From: a virus | Reading direction: 5' to 3' (one strand) | Virus record (IMG/VR): IMGVR_UViG_3300047547_000161 | Coordinates: 1-64,000 of that record | DNA length: 64,000 nt | In this document: positions 8,632-17,356 of the stretch, one piece after another | Position numbering within the stretch: position 1 is the first letter of the stretch | How the letters are laid out: every line of letters begins with the position of its first letter | Made by a program: the position numbers and the translations under genes | Notes under the pieces: model-generated | Seen by the model: only the letters and a program-made list of their open reading frames with translations | What the model was told of the DNA's origin: nothing | The model's database searches: none

Positions 8632-10509
8632 ATGTCACATTTATTGACTTCTGGACAAGTAGGTAACATCGGATTGAATCACATGAAAGCAATCCGTCAA
8701 GAAACCCAAGCAAAATGGGATTCTTTAGGTTTCCTTGAGGGTCTTAAAGGCCACGTAAAAGAAAACATCGCACAGTTGTACGAAAACCAAGCTTCTAGCT
8801 TGTTGACTGAATCAACTACTGCGCAATCATCAGGTTCTTTCGAAACTGTTGTATTCCCAATCGTAAGACGTGTGTTCTCTAAACTTTTAGCGAACGATAT
8901 CGTATCAGTACAAGCTATGAACATGCCAATCGGTAAGTTGTTCTTCTTCGTACCACAAACTTCTAGCCGTGTTAACGGTTCAGGTGTTGCTGGTAACGAC
9001 TACGCTACAACTAACTCATCTGATGTGTACGGTACTACTTACTCAGCTCACACTGGTCTTAACGGTATGCACGATGGTACCGCTACTTCAGCTGCATTGC
9101 CAGTTGCTGTAACTAAAGCATCTACTCCGTTGACACAATGGGCAGCTAAGAACCTTTACGATATATTCTATAACGATGGTTTGTTCGACAACTCAAAAGG
9201 TACTCTTACAATCGTTGCTATGAACGTATCTGGTCTTAACGCTTACACATTGAACAGTTCAGGTGAATTCGTTGTATCAGCTCCAGCTTCTACTCAACCA
9301 ACAGCTACTGATGGTTCTGTAAGAGAAATCATCATCGGTCTTTCAGGTTTCACTGGCGGTGCAGGTTCTGCAAACGGTCGTGAAGTATTGACTGGTCCTG
9401 ATGGTAACAACATGGACACTGAGTCATTCTTGGCTTCATTGCACGTTGTAACAACTAACGCTATCCTTGACCGTGACGGTAACACAATTATCGCTGCTAA
9501 CAAGGAAGTTCCTTTCCGTGTAGTTACACAAAAATACGGACAAGGTATTGTAACATCATCATCATATAGCCCAGCTAATGTAATGTATGTTGCTCTTGAC
9601 CTTCGTCACCCAGTAGGTACTACCGCTTCAGGTACTGCTAACGCTGGTACATCAACTTACGATGGTTATATAGGTGCTTCTGCTACTACTACATCTGCTT
9701 TCACAACAACAGCTGGTCTTCAGTTCGCATGGGCTGAGTACGAGTCTCTTGAACTTGAAACTGAACTTGGTGAAGTTTCATTCAGATTGGACGAAGTTGT
9801 TGTATCTGTTGAAGAAAGAAAATTACGTGCAACATGGTCACCAGAATTGGCGCAAGACGTTAGTGCATTCCACAACATTGACGCTGAAGCTGAATTGACT
9901 GCGATGTTGTCTGAACAAGTTGCGGCAGAAATTGACCGTGAAATCTTGAGAGACCTTCGTAAAGCTGCTGCATGGCAATTGCGTTGGGACTATAACGGTT
10001 GGAGAAGAGCTTCTTCTGCTGCTAGCCCATACACTCAAAAAGACTGGAACCAAACTCTTATTACTAGAGTTAACCAATTGAGTGCTCAAATCCACAAATC
10101 AACCCTTCGTGGTGGTGCAAACTTCATCGTTGTATCTTCAGAAATCTCTGCGATTTTCGATGACCTTGAATACTTCCACGTATCTGACGCGAACCCAGAA
10201 CAAGACCAATACAACATGGGTATTGAAAGAATTGGTACATTAAGCGGTCGTTACCAAGTGTATCGTGACCCTTATGCACCAGCTTACTCTATCATCGTTG
10301 GTCACAAAGGTAAGTCATTGTTGGACACAGGTTACATTTACGCACCTTACGTGCCATTGCAACTTACACCAACTATGTATAACCCATTCAACTTCGCTCC
10401 AGTGAAGGGTATCATGACCCGTTACGCTAAAAAAGTTGTTAACAACAGATTCTACGGCCACGTGCGTGTAGACGGTGTTCCAACATTTGACGTAAACGAA
10501 TTGAGATAA
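8632..10509 (+). CDS. Major capsid protein (gp23-like)
   Basis: Main shell protein. The N-terminal half carries the T4-type signature VVFPIVRRVFSKLLANDIVSVQAM near residues 73-97, and the C-terminal half has the conserved EVSFRLDEVVVSVEERKLRATWS-type segment and RYQVYRDPYAP. At 625 residues it is longer than T4 gp23 (521), with extra Ser/Thr/Gly-rich loops around residues 115-350. The N-terminal propeptide probably ends at E60 in LLTE followed by S61, close to the T4 cleavage position. It is transcribed with the scaffold gene and followed by a strong terminator. Codon choice is more GC-rich than in its neighbours, as expected for a highly expressed gene. Confidence 0.95.
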   Translation: MSHLLTSGQVGNIGLNHMKAIRQETQAKWDSLGFLEGLKGHVKENIAQLYENQASSLLTESTTAQSSGSFETVVFPIVRRVFSKLLANDIVSVQAMNMPIGKLFFFVPQTSSRVNGSGVAGNDYATTNSSDVYGTTYSAHTGLNGMHDGTATSAALPVAVTKASTPLTQWAAKNLYDIFYNDGLFDNSKGTLTIVAMNVSGLNAYTLNSSGEFVVSAPASTQPTATDGSVREIIIGLSGFTGGAGSANGREVLTGPDGNNMDTESFLASLHVVTTNAILDRDGNTIIAANKEVPFRVVTQKYGQGIVTSSSYSPANVMYVALDLRHPVGTTASGTANAGTSTYDGYIGASATTTSAFTTTAGLQFAWAEYESLELETELGEVSFRLDEVVVSVEERKLRATWSPELAQDVSAFHNIDAEAELTAMLSEQVAAEIDREILRDLRKAAAWQLRWDYNGWRRASSAASPYTQKDWNQTLITRVNQLSAQIHKSTLRGGANFIVVSSEISAIFDDLEYFHVSDANPEQDQYNMGIERIGTLSGRYQVYRDPYAPAYSIIVGHKGKSLLDTGYIYAPYVPLQLTPTMYNPFNFAPVKGIMTRYAKKVVNNRFYGHVRVDGVPTFDVNELR

Positions 10510-10529
10510 TCTATTTAACTCTATAAACT

Positions 10530-10560
10530 AAAAAAGGTGAGGATTTTCCTCACCTTTTTT
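10530..10560 (+). terminator. Strong terminator after the capsid gene
   Basis: Stem GGTGAGG/CCTCACC with a 5-base loop, extended by six A-T pairs and ending in TTTTTT. Confidence 0.93.
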
Positions 10561-10585
10561 GTTTTATATCAAGATATTTATGTAT

Positions 10586-11215
10586 ATGAAAGAGACGATA
10601 AAAAAGTTACTTAGGGAAAATCTAGATTATCAAGGTGAACACCAAGCGCCAGATAAGGATGATATACCAATCTATGACATGACCAAAGGTTTTCCAGAAG
10701 ACATTTATTCAAATGAGGCTGTAAGGATGTACGGTGAACATAGTGATGAATACTCAGACCAATATTCTTTAAGTGTTATCAATTCTGTTAGAAATAAACC
10801 AAAAGCTAAAGTTAAAATATATCGAGCAGTACCAAATGCTAACCATGATGTTGCTAAACAAATTAAAGAGCTTAGCGATATTGTCAACTACTATTATAAG
10901 TTTGGCTTCTTTCCGATGAGAAATAAAATTGTAAGTGACTTAGAAGATAAGTATTATAACAGTATTCCAGATTATGAACAACGACAAGCTAAAGTATTGG
11001 ATGATATAAAATCAGAGATAACTTCGTTGGAATCTAGCAAAGTAAAAGGTTTAGGTATAAATAATGGTGATTGGGTGACGATAAATCCAGACTATGCTAA
11101 ATCACACGGTAAAAATAATTTGAACAATAAGTTTAAAGTTATTACAAAAACAGTTCCAGCCTCTACGTTATTTACTTACGGAGATAGCATACATGAATGG
11201 GGGTATAATTTATGA
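10586..11215 (+). CDS. ADP-ribosyltransferase-like protein, possible injected effector
   Basis: The C-terminal domain resembles the ADP-ribosyltransferase fold found in phage and mobile-element effectors. It has R80 in KIYRAVP, the segment GDWVTINPDYAKSHG at 161-175 and a terminal E204 in SIHEWGY, which fit an R-S/T-E layout. The N-terminus MKETIKKLLREN shares its pattern with the next gene, and LRE at 9-11 fits a prohead-protease site. T4 packages the ADP-ribosyltransferase Alt in its head after gp21 processing, so an injected enzyme is a reasonable inference. The start at 10586 is chosen by similarity to that neighbour; 10559 and 10580 are alternatives. Position just after the capsid gene supports a late role. 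Confidence 0.6.
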   Translation: MKETIKKLLRENLDYQGEHQAPDKDDIPIYDMTKGFPEDIYSNEAVRMYGEHSDEYSDQYSLSVINSVRNKPKAKVKIYRAVPNANHDVAKQIKELSDIVNYYYKFGFFPMRNKIVSDLEDKYYNSIPDYEQRQAKVLDDIKSEITSLESSKVKGLGINNGDWVTINPDYAKSHGKNNLNNKFKVITKTVPASTLFTYGDSIHEWGYNL

Positions 11216-11742
11216 AAAAAATAATCAGACAATTACTAAGAGAAAACCTAGCGGTTAACGATATGGCAATATTGGTAACCGATTCATACATTATCCTAAC
11301 CGATAAAACAGGAACCAATTTTTATGCTGTTGCGACTTATGAGAAAATAGAAAATGGTTTATATCACATACCAGCCATGGGTGCTGAAAAAGGCTACGGG
11401 TTTTATTTATTCAATATCATACTAACGCTCATTTCGCCAGAATATTTAATTGCTGATAGAGATTCATCAACTAGCGCTCTAGCAGCTAAAATGCTTCAGA
11501 GAGCTTATCAGGACCCAAACATTGAGCATGTGACCCTAAATCCAGATGATAAAAATTACATGAAATATGATAGGGAATCACCAGAATATAATGCTATTGT
11601 AAACACTAAGTTTAGGATAAAGAAACCAATGAATGTGGCAAAAATGTTAGCTGACGGTAAGACCATCATGACCAAAAAGAAGATACCAATGGATGTTTGG
11701 AATGATAAAGCATTTGATTACTTCAGTAACAAATTAGGATAA
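11212..11742 (+). CDS. GNAT-like acetyltransferase domain protein, possible packaged protein
   Basis: 176 residues, overlapping the preceding gene by 4 bases (ATGA), so translation is probably coupled. The central text, GAEKGYGFYLFNII followed by IADRDSSTSALAAKML, resembles the acetyl-CoA-binding and following segments of phage GNAT-type proteins, though the classic Q/RxxGxG/A loop is poorly kept. The first 13 residues (MKKIIRQLLRENL) nearly repeat those of the ADP-ribosyltransferase-like neighbour and include the LRE motif. I infer a second packaged, host-directed protein. It ends at a large bidirectional terminator. Confidence 0.5.
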   Translation: MKKIIRQLLRENLAVNDMAILVTDSYIILTDKTGTNFYAVATYEKIENGLYHIPAMGAEKGYGFYLFNIILTLISPEYLIADRDSSTSALAAKMLQRAYQDPNIEHVTLNPDDKNYMKYDRESPEYNAIVNTKFRIKKPMNVAKMLADGKTIMTKKKIPMDVWNDKAFDYFSNKLG

Positions 11743-11744
11743 AT

Positions 11745-11772
11745 AATAAAGGGACCCATGGGTCCCTTTATT
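11745..11772. terminator. Bidirectional terminator between convergent genes
   Basis: A perfect 28-base palindrome centred on AAAGGGACCCATGGGTCCCTTT-type sequence, with AATAAA and TTTATT arms. It separates the rightward head block from the leftward baseplate block. Confidence 0.9.
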
Positions 11773-11796
11773 TATGCGTTAACTTTATAGTTGTTT

Positions 11797-12735
11797 TTAG
11801 ATTTTAGTTCCGCATTTTGAGCAGAATTTATCGGTTTTGCCGACCTTACTACCACAGTTTGTACAGTATCTTTTTACCATAAGCTCATCAACACTAATCG
11901 TTTTTTGAGATACAGGAAGAAGCTTATACTCTACTGTGTGGAATGGGTAAGAATAGAAGTCCTTACTCACATATTTGAAACTTTGGTTAGAATGTGAACC
12001 TTGTTCTACTCTACCAGTTTCAATTGTTTTAGACAGCTTTCTACTTCTTATTGGAGACGATTTGCGACTTAATTCTTGTGGTGCAAAATCAATAGAACCA
12101 GATGTAAGGCTTGACATACCATTCGTTGTGTAAGTTATGTCGCTAGAATAATAACTAGCAGAACCAATACTATCAGTAGTGACAGAATTAGTGTTTGTCG
12201 GCACACTTTTTAAATCGGTTGTTGTAACTGACCCGCCAGCGGTTCCACTTGAACCAATACCCAAACTAGATGGTGATGACATTGAGTTATAATACCAATA
12301 TTGTTGCCAAGATGGTACTGATGGTGATAACGGATAGTTGGTTATGACTGGATAAGACACTGGGATTTTAACTTCTTCATTATAGAAGTATACCTTGATG
12401 TCCCCATTGTTTTTAATGGCTTCTTTTACCTCTTCAGATTTACCAACCTCATAGGTATCAAATAGAAACTTCTGAGCTACATCAATATAACGGTCTAGGA
12501 ACACTCTCTCACCTGGGTTTAAGACCAGTCCTGATTGTGAAATCAATCGTCCATTTAATTCGATTTTAGCAAGTACAACGTTTGTTGTTGGGTTGAATAA
12601 TTCAATCTGGAACTCTTGTCCTTTTTGAAGATAGCATGTTGGCATTTCGCCAGACTTGTTGTAGACCTTGATTCTACTTTTGTTCACAGCAATGTTTGCT
12701 GTAGGCACCTTTTGGGTGCTAGTTGTTTTGTTCAT
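11797..12735 (-). CDS. Virion-type protein with C-terminal zinc ribbon
   Basis: 312 residues. The N-terminal part (about 20-130) is a beta-rich domain with LVLNPGERVFLDRYID, a motif I associate with phage and viral virion proteins of unclear role. A Ser/Thr/Gly-rich stretch follows at about 150-235. The C-terminus ends in a compact zinc ribbon with two CxxC pairs (CTNCGSKV and CSKCGTKI). Zinc ribbons at the end of structural proteins are uncommon; it might bind nucleic acid or the neighbouring baseplate. It has its own transcription unit, with a putative late promoter about 100 bases upstream and a bidirectional terminator downstream. Confidence 0.65.
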   Translation of the reverse strand: MNKTTSTQKVPTANIAVNKSRIKVYNKSGEMPTCYLQKGQEFQIELFNPTTNVVLAKIELNGRLISQSGLVLNPGERVFLDRYIDVAQKFLFDTYEVGKSEEVKEAIKNNGDIKVYFYNEEVKIPVSYPVITNYPLSPSVPSWQQYWYYNSMSSPSSLGIGSSGTAGGSVTTTDLKSVPTNTNSVTTDSIGSASYYSSDITYTTNGMSSLTSGSIDFAPQELSRKSSPIRSRKLSKTIETGRVEQGSHSNQSFKYVSKDFYSYPFHTVEYKLLPVSQKTISVDELMVKRYCTNCGSKVGKTDKFCSKCGTKI

Positions 12736-12836
12736 AATGTTTATTAACTTTTTAACATTGTTATTTGTACTGATATCTTCGTTGCCTTGACAACTCTAAA
12801 CCTTTATTTCACGGTCGAGACCAATACGTTAGTTAA

Positions 12837-12851
12837 CGCAATTATAAATAT
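12837..12851 (-). promoter_or_regulatory. Putative phage late promoter with long leader
   Basis: Coding-strand ATATTTATAATTGCG, 101 bases upstream of the ATG at 12735. This is the longest leader among the late-type elements; the leader contains a small GTTG/CAAC hairpin but no riboswitch I can recognise. Confidence 0.45.
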
Positions 12852-12861
12852 ACACCAAAAT

Positions 12862-12887
12862 AAAAAAAGGTCAAGTACTTATTGACC
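12862..12887 (-). terminator. Rho-independent terminator overlapping a stop codon
   Basis: On the minus strand, GGTCAA/TTGACC with a 7-base loop is followed by seven T. The stem begins within the last codons of the 12879-14285 gene. Confidence 0.88.
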
Positions 12888-14285
12888 CCTTCTTAGTTCA
12901 GATTGGTTCACAATATCAAAAATTACAGCATCTTTAAGTGTTGTAACTTCTTGATTAGAAGTAGATTGGATGTCTAAATAGTAAGTATTTGGTATAAGAC
13001 TTTGTGTGTCCAATAAAAAATAATAATTGTTGTTTGACCTTTCAACTGGTTGCCAATCTATGACGGTGAGTTCTGATTTACCTTCTCTAACATATAGCCT
13101 ATATTGAAGGTCATCTATGTATTGAGTTTGTTCTACGGTATACGGAATTCTAGCTGAAACAATAACTTTTCGGATATCACCTCGCTTGATTCTATCTTGG
13201 CTACGAATACCAGAGACAGTCACCGCCACCTTCTTAGGTAGCATAGTATTGTCACCGATGTTGTAATAATCCATCGAATCTTTTGTTGCAAATTGCATTT
13301 CAATATTTGGTCGGCTAATACCGTTTACGGTAATACCAGTCCAAGTATCATAATACATGACACCAACATTATCCCCATTTGATTCTATCGTCAAATCTAT
13401 TGAATAAACACCCAATGTTACGTGATTAACATCTGAAGATGTATAAGCTGAAATAAGGGTATCTGAACTATCATAGATGTTTACACTTGGTGTTGAATCT
13501 AGATTGGTTGGGTTACCATTAAGGTTGACGTATAGATAAAGCTTGTTAGGTTTATCCAAAAAGAAATTAGCTCTATCATCTACGATATGGTTATCGTAAA
13601 TTGTTTCAACATATGGTTCGTAAAATGTTTGAGTATTATTTGTGAAGAAACCGACATATTGTAATTTTGTCGTATTCATTTCTTCATATGCTCTAGCGTA
13701 TGCAATACCTAATCCGTAATTTGTAGCACCAGTAAGCAAACCATTTACATAATCGGTTATGTCTATGTCAATATTTTCATTACCTTTATCAAAATGTTGT
13801 GTGTTTACTGTAATACCAGATGGTGAACCAGAATATACACCAGTTCCGTTGGCCCATTCAACACCTGTTTGGGCTTCAACCCAGTTTGATGCTTCGTTTG
13901 AATAAGCTGAGTCACCAGCTACAATGAATGGTACTTCATAATCATAACCAACACCGTTATCCCAATCTTGGTTTATTTTAAAGACAATTAAATCGAATGA
14001 GCTAGCTCTATCTTTCCCACCCATGGTACCGTTTAGATATTGAGTGTCAAATGAGCCAGTATTGGTCATTTTAAGAGTGTGTGTAAGTTTGGATAGGTCT
14101 GTATATGTCCCACCAGTATAAAGCTCTCTTAATCTTGTCTCATCAAATTTGAATAAGAATCTACTGTATTTTTGTTCACCAATAGCACCACCATAAAATA
14201 ACTCAGTAACTGGGTTTAATCCAGTATTCACGTTTAAGTTACTTACAATAGTGTTATTTTTATCGAAATATGTGCGTACTACCAT
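12879..14285 (-). CDS. Tail or baseplate structural protein of unknown family
   Basis: 468 residues, beta-rich throughout, with no membrane helices or enzyme motif. The first half holds repeated FKF/FDL/DITDYV strand patterns seen in carbohydrate-binding or adhesin-like beta-sandwich domains (for example IDIDITDYVNGLL near residue 175). The second half has Ig-like text such as GVYSIDLTIES and YYLDIQS. It is directly upstream, in the same direction, of nothing else, but shares its divergent flank with the gp5-like hub gene, which reads the same way. A virion role is inferred from context and a late promoter 7 bases before the start. Confidence 0.6.
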   Translation of the reverse strand: MVVRTYFDKNNTIVSNLNVNTGLNPVTELFYGGAIGEQKYSRFLFKFDETRLRELYTGGTYTDLSKLTHTLKMTNTGSFDTQYLNGTMGGKDRASSFDLIVFKINQDWDNGVGYDYEVPFIVAGDSAYSNEASNWVEAQTGVEWANGTGVYSGSPSGITVNTQHFDKGNENIDIDITDYVNGLLTGATNYGLGIAYARAYEEMNTTKLQYVGFFTNNTQTFYEPYVETIYDNHIVDDRANFFLDKPNKLYLYVNLNGNPTNLDSTPSVNIYDSSDTLISAYTSSDVNHVTLGVYSIDLTIESNGDNVGVMYYDTWTGITVNGISRPNIEMQFATKDSMDYYNIGDNTMLPKKVAVTVSGIRSQDRIKRGDIRKVIVSARIPYTVEQTQYIDDLQYRLYVREGKSELTVIDWQPVERSNNNYYFLLDTQSLIPNTYYLDIQSTSNQEVTTLKDAVIFDIVNQSELRRGQ

Positions 14286-14292
14286 GGTTTTG

Positions 14293-14307
14293 TTTTTTTA
14301 TAAATAT
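14293..14307 (-). promoter_or_regulatory. Putative phage late promoter
   Basis: Coding-strand ATATTTATAAAAAAA, 7 bases before the ATG at 14285. It lies just past the 3' end of the hub gene, so the gene behind it can be expressed separately. Confidence 0.55.
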
Positions 14308-14316
14308 CGTAAAACC

Positions 14317-15297
14317 TTAGTTAATACGGATGTTTTTAGACAACATTCGTTTTTCCAAATCGTTGGCTTTTGCCTTAAGTTCGGCAATAGTTTGTTGGTT
14401 ACCGCTAGTCGTCAAATCAGTGGCTGGGTTACCAGAACCGTTGTGGACGTGGTAAAGTATGGCGTTCTTCAAAAGTATCAAATATTCCAATAAGATATCA
14501 CCAAAAGGTAGTTGATGGGCATCCTTTAAAATAAGTGCCAACGTTTCATCACTAATTAAGTCTTTTTGGTCCAATAGATTAAATCTTGGGTTACCGTCTT
14601 CGTGTGTTAAGAAGTTAATCTTGTTTGCAACAACATTTGTAACGGTACCTAATTTAGCCTCAGAATTCTCCGTTTTAGGCTTAATAATGACATCATTCTT
14701 CATTTGGATATAAGATTGTGTCTTATTGTTAAAAACGAAGCCATATGGCTTGCTAGATGGGTTTATTTCAAACTTACCAGCTCTAATTACAACTTGATTG
14801 TGTTTTTGGGTGATATCTGTATTATATCGACCCTGAATACTGACATCGTTAACATCTGGATATACCCCATCAAGTTCAGGTATGCTATCAACGCTTGTAT
14901 TTGGTTGAACACTGGCAAAAGTGAACCCCCTTAGCGCCGTATTGTAATATGGGTCGTTGTTTAGTTTATCTGGTTGGGATATAATTGGACCGATGTATAA
15001 CCTATCAGCAAATTCTCGATATCTACTAAAAAACATCACAAAAACCGCTTCTTTAGGTTTAGGGGTTGTGGTAAATGTTTTTGGCAACAAAGGAAAACAC
15101 CATGGTAAATCAGCATCAAGTGTACCATCATCACCACCTGTTGATGCTGGACCCTTGATTCTAACCTTTATTCTACCCATATGGTACGGGTCATCTACTG
15201 AGATAACTTCTGCCACCTCTAAGTACCTGTGCCTTTCGAATAAATGGTCCATTGGGTTTTTATCCCCTCTAGCCGACCTTGATGTACCTTCGTTCAT
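14317..15297 (-). CDS. Baseplate hub subunit, gp5-like OB-fold protein without lysozyme domain
   Basis: The N-terminal 120 residues match the OB-fold of T4 gp5 and other phage spike proteins: HRYLEVAEVISVDDPYHMGRIKVRI, then DLPWCFPLLP, KEAVFVMFF and RLYIGPIIS. The middle (about 150-230) is short and beta-rich, and the end is a helical tail. T4 gp5 has an internal lysozyme domain and a long triple beta-helix; neither is apparent in these 326 residues, so wall digestion must be supplied elsewhere. It is the last gene of a leftward baseplate operon whose members overlap by a single base (TAATG). Confidence 0.8.
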   Translation of the reverse strand: MNEGTSRSARGDKNPMDHLFERHRYLEVAEVISVDDPYHMGRIKVRIKGPASTGGDDGTLDADLPWCFPLLPKTFTTTPKPKEAVFVMFFSRYREFADRLYIGPIISQPDKLNNDPYYNTALRGFTFASVQPNTSVDSIPELDGVYPDVNDVSIQGRYNTDITQKHNQVVIRAGKFEINPSSKPYGFVFNNKTQSYIQMKNDVIIKPKTENSEAKLGTVTNVVANKINFLTHEDGNPRFNLLDQKDLISDETLALILKDAHQLPFGDILLEYLILLKNAILYHVHNGSGNPATDLTTSGNQQTIAELKAKANDLEKRMLSKNIRIN

Positions 15298-15470
15298 TAT
15301 TTATTTAATCGTTTAATTAGTATTGATTGGATTCTATCGAAACGTCTATCCATTTCATCCATCTTATCTAAATCTTGAAGCATCTTTATCTTAAGAGCTT
15401 CATAGTCCGCTTCCATTTGTTTAATTTCAAATAGAAGGTCATTGTTTGATTTGTTCTCTAAATCTTCCAT
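15297..15470 (-). CDS. 57-residue coiled-coil protein in the baseplate operon
   Basis: A short gene, MEDLENKSNN to LIKRLNK, easily missed by length filters. Its stop overlaps the start of the hub gene by one base (TAATG), and its start overlaps the stop of the preceding gene in the same way, strong evidence for coupled translation. The sequence is almost wholly helical with heptad-like hydrophobics (LLFEIKQMEADYEALKIKML), so an assembly chaperone or small baseplate subunit is likely. I do not recognise a family. Confidence 0.75.
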   Translation of the reverse strand: MEDLENKSNNDLLFEIKQMEADYEALKIKMLQDLDKMDEMDRRFDRIQSILIKRLNK

Positions 15471-15904
15471 TATCTTATTATACCGTCACCGATACCCATT
15501 GCTGTTGTTGCGCCTTGAGAAACGACTGGTGCTCCTAAGTTACCAATACCTATGGTACTAACTGAAACACCTGGTGGAATAACGACATCCACTCTAGCAT
15601 CGTTTAACAATGCACTTATTATTGCTTTTACTCTTATCACTTCCATAGCTTCCTCGACATTAGGACCATCAGCAAAAACATCACCGACAACTCTACCAGC
15701 GTCTGATTGTTGACTTATGATTTCAGCGGCAATACTCTCTGCTGATAATCCTGGCCTTAACTTAGCCCCAATCATAATCAATGGTGGTGGTAGTGGTTCT
15801 ATTGGTGCTTCTGGTATTTTAAACGCAGATAAAACAGTATTAAGAACACCATTTAATGAGTATATGTTTACACCAGTACTTGGTATTGGTTTAGTATCTG
15901 CCAT
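15470..15904 (-). CDS. Small baseplate or spike-associated protein
   Basis: 144 residues, not recognised. The N-terminal half is Pro/Leu-rich (EAPIEPLPPPLIMIGAKLRPG), the middle is helical, and the last 40 residues are Gly/Val/Ile-rich (IPPGVSVSTIGIGNLGAP), a pattern compatible with a small beta-structured tip or packing domain. It lies between two baseplate-type genes, with a 1-base gap before it and a 1-base overlap after it. A baseplate hub accessory is inferred from context. Confidence 0.6.
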   Translation of the reverse strand: MADTKPIPSTGVNIYSLNGVLNTVLSAFKIPEAPIEPLPPPLIMIGAKLRPGLSAESIAAEIISQQSDAGRVVGDVFADGPNVEEAMEVIRVKAIISALLNDARVDVVIPPGVSVSTIGIGNLGAPVVSQGATTAMGIGDGIIR

Positions 15905-15905
15905 T

Positions 15906-17354
15906 TTATATGCTGTTTAGTAAACTATTCACTTGTGATTTTGGAACCCCTAACAAAGTTTGCATTTGTGCTAATCTGTTTGTGGCTCTTTCTTTTTGTT
16001 TCTTGAGCATTGCTGCCGAAACAAGTGATGAAATCTCTTTTAATGCAACCGCCAATAATATCTTTATTATTTCTTCCGAAATAGCTTTCATAATACTACT
16101 CATCAATTGCTTGTTCTTTTTAATAAAATCTATTGCGCCATCAAAATCTGATGTTGGTCCATAGATTATCTTATAGTTGATAACAAAAGCCATCATCACC
16201 TTAGGTGATAAGAAAATACTAACAATAGCTTTGATAAATGTATCAAGAATGTTTTGGATAAAATTAAGCTTAACGTTTGGCTTATCAGTAAAATTGTTTA
16301 TTGCTGAAGTTGTTGCATTTGCCATTGATTCTAAAGCAGAATCAATCGTTTCTTTTCTATCTAAAGGTGTTGTTGACGCTGATAGACTGGTTGTGAACCC
16401 AGTTAATTGCTGTACAGGAACTGTTGACACCATAGGTACCATTACACCACCAGTAGGATTGGCTGATGTTGGTAGAGATAGGTTTAGAGGTTTGTAACCT
16501 TTTTTTCTATGATAAGCGTTTAATTCATTTTGTAACGTTTCTTCTTTACTAAAAGCAAACGCATCATCATTCATTGGGTCCTTATTTAAGTTATTGACCA
16601 TCTTATCAATGATTGCGTTTATTTTAGCTTCTTCCTCTAATTGCTTTAACGATTTAGATGTTGATATGGTACCAAAGTTAAAGTCTATGGTTTTTGTCAA
16701 AACATTTTCTGTGTTTAAAAAAGTATTACTATAAATGTAATCATTGTTTAAATCAGTTAATGTTTTAGTATTATACGATGGGTTAGCCTTTATTGTTATC
16801 GTATTATTTGGGGTTGAACCCACACCAACGGAATTGAATGTAAAGTCTAATATGTTTTGCCACGTATGAGTAATACCATCATCTTGGATTACCCCATATA
16901 GGAACGTATTGAAATCTGAGCTATTGGTTAGCGTTGGTGTAATGTCGTTATAGATTAGGCTACCAGCTAAAGTATTTGGGTCTGTTCGTAACATATCCAA
17001 AAAATCAATCTTAGATACTGGTATAGTTATACCAGCACCTGTGGATTTCAACCAATCTGGTAGATGTGGGTCAACACCACAACTAACTAAACTCTTAAGG
17101 TCTGTTGCTAGAACGTGTTTAATGTTCTTTTCAATAGTCGGTAACGAGTTAGATAGTATTTCGCTGACAGAAGATTTCAACGCCTCATAACCAATAAGCG
17201 ATTTAATTAAATCACTTAAAAAAGAAATACTATCCCCACCGTTATTAATAGACGGTAGAGAAGATGTTTTCTTTAATTTTGGGAGACTTTCGGTAAGCGT
17301 TTTAAACGCCGCTATTTTACCAAAAACTTGCTTCTTCTTATCAACGATAGCCAT
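15906..17354 (-). CDS. Large baseplate or tail protein of unknown family
   Basis: 482 residues without a motif I recognise. The N-terminal third is helical with a Ser-rich start, the centre is Asn/Thr-rich and beta-like, and residues about 365-460 contain long hydrophobic helices (FIKAIVSIFLSPKVMMAFVINYKIIYG and IIKILLAVALKEISSLVSAAML). Those could be membrane-active or buried packing helices. The length and position upstream of the gp5-like hub suggest a wedge or hub component. It starts 2 bases after the previous gene's stop. Confidence 0.6.
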   Translation of the reverse strand: MAIVDKKKQVFGKIAAFKTLTESLPKLKKTSSLPSINNGGDSISFLSDLIKSLIGYEALKSSVSEILSNSLPTIEKNIKHVLATDLKSLVSCGVDPHLPDWLKSTGAGITIPVSKIDFLDMLRTDPNTLAGSLIYNDITPTLTNSSDFNTFLYGVIQDDGITHTWQNILDFTFNSVGVGSTPNNTITIKANPSYNTKTLTDLNNDYIYSNTFLNTENVLTKTIDFNFGTISTSKSLKQLEEEAKINAIIDKMVNNLNKDPMNDDAFAFSKEETLQNELNAYHRKKGYKPLNLSLPTSANPTGGVMVPMVSTVPVQQLTGFTTSLSASTTPLDRKETIDSALESMANATTSAINNFTDKPNVKLNFIQNILDTFIKAIVSIFLSPKVMMAFVINYKIIYGPTSDFDGAIDFIKKNKQLMSSIMKAISEEIIKILLAVALKEISSLVSAAMLKKQKERATNRLAQMQTLLGVPKSQVNSLLNSI

Positions 17355-17356
17355 AG

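Noticed and set aside
10574-10588. Late promoter copy before the ADP-ribosyltransferase-like gene
   Set aside because: ATATTTAT is present but overlaps or abuts the start codon, unlike the other copies; not counted, although a promoter is needed after the terminator at 10530-10560.
14317-15297. Tail lysozyme in the gp5-like hub
   Set aside because: The protein is too short and shows no lysozyme catalytic motif between the OB-fold and the C-terminal part.
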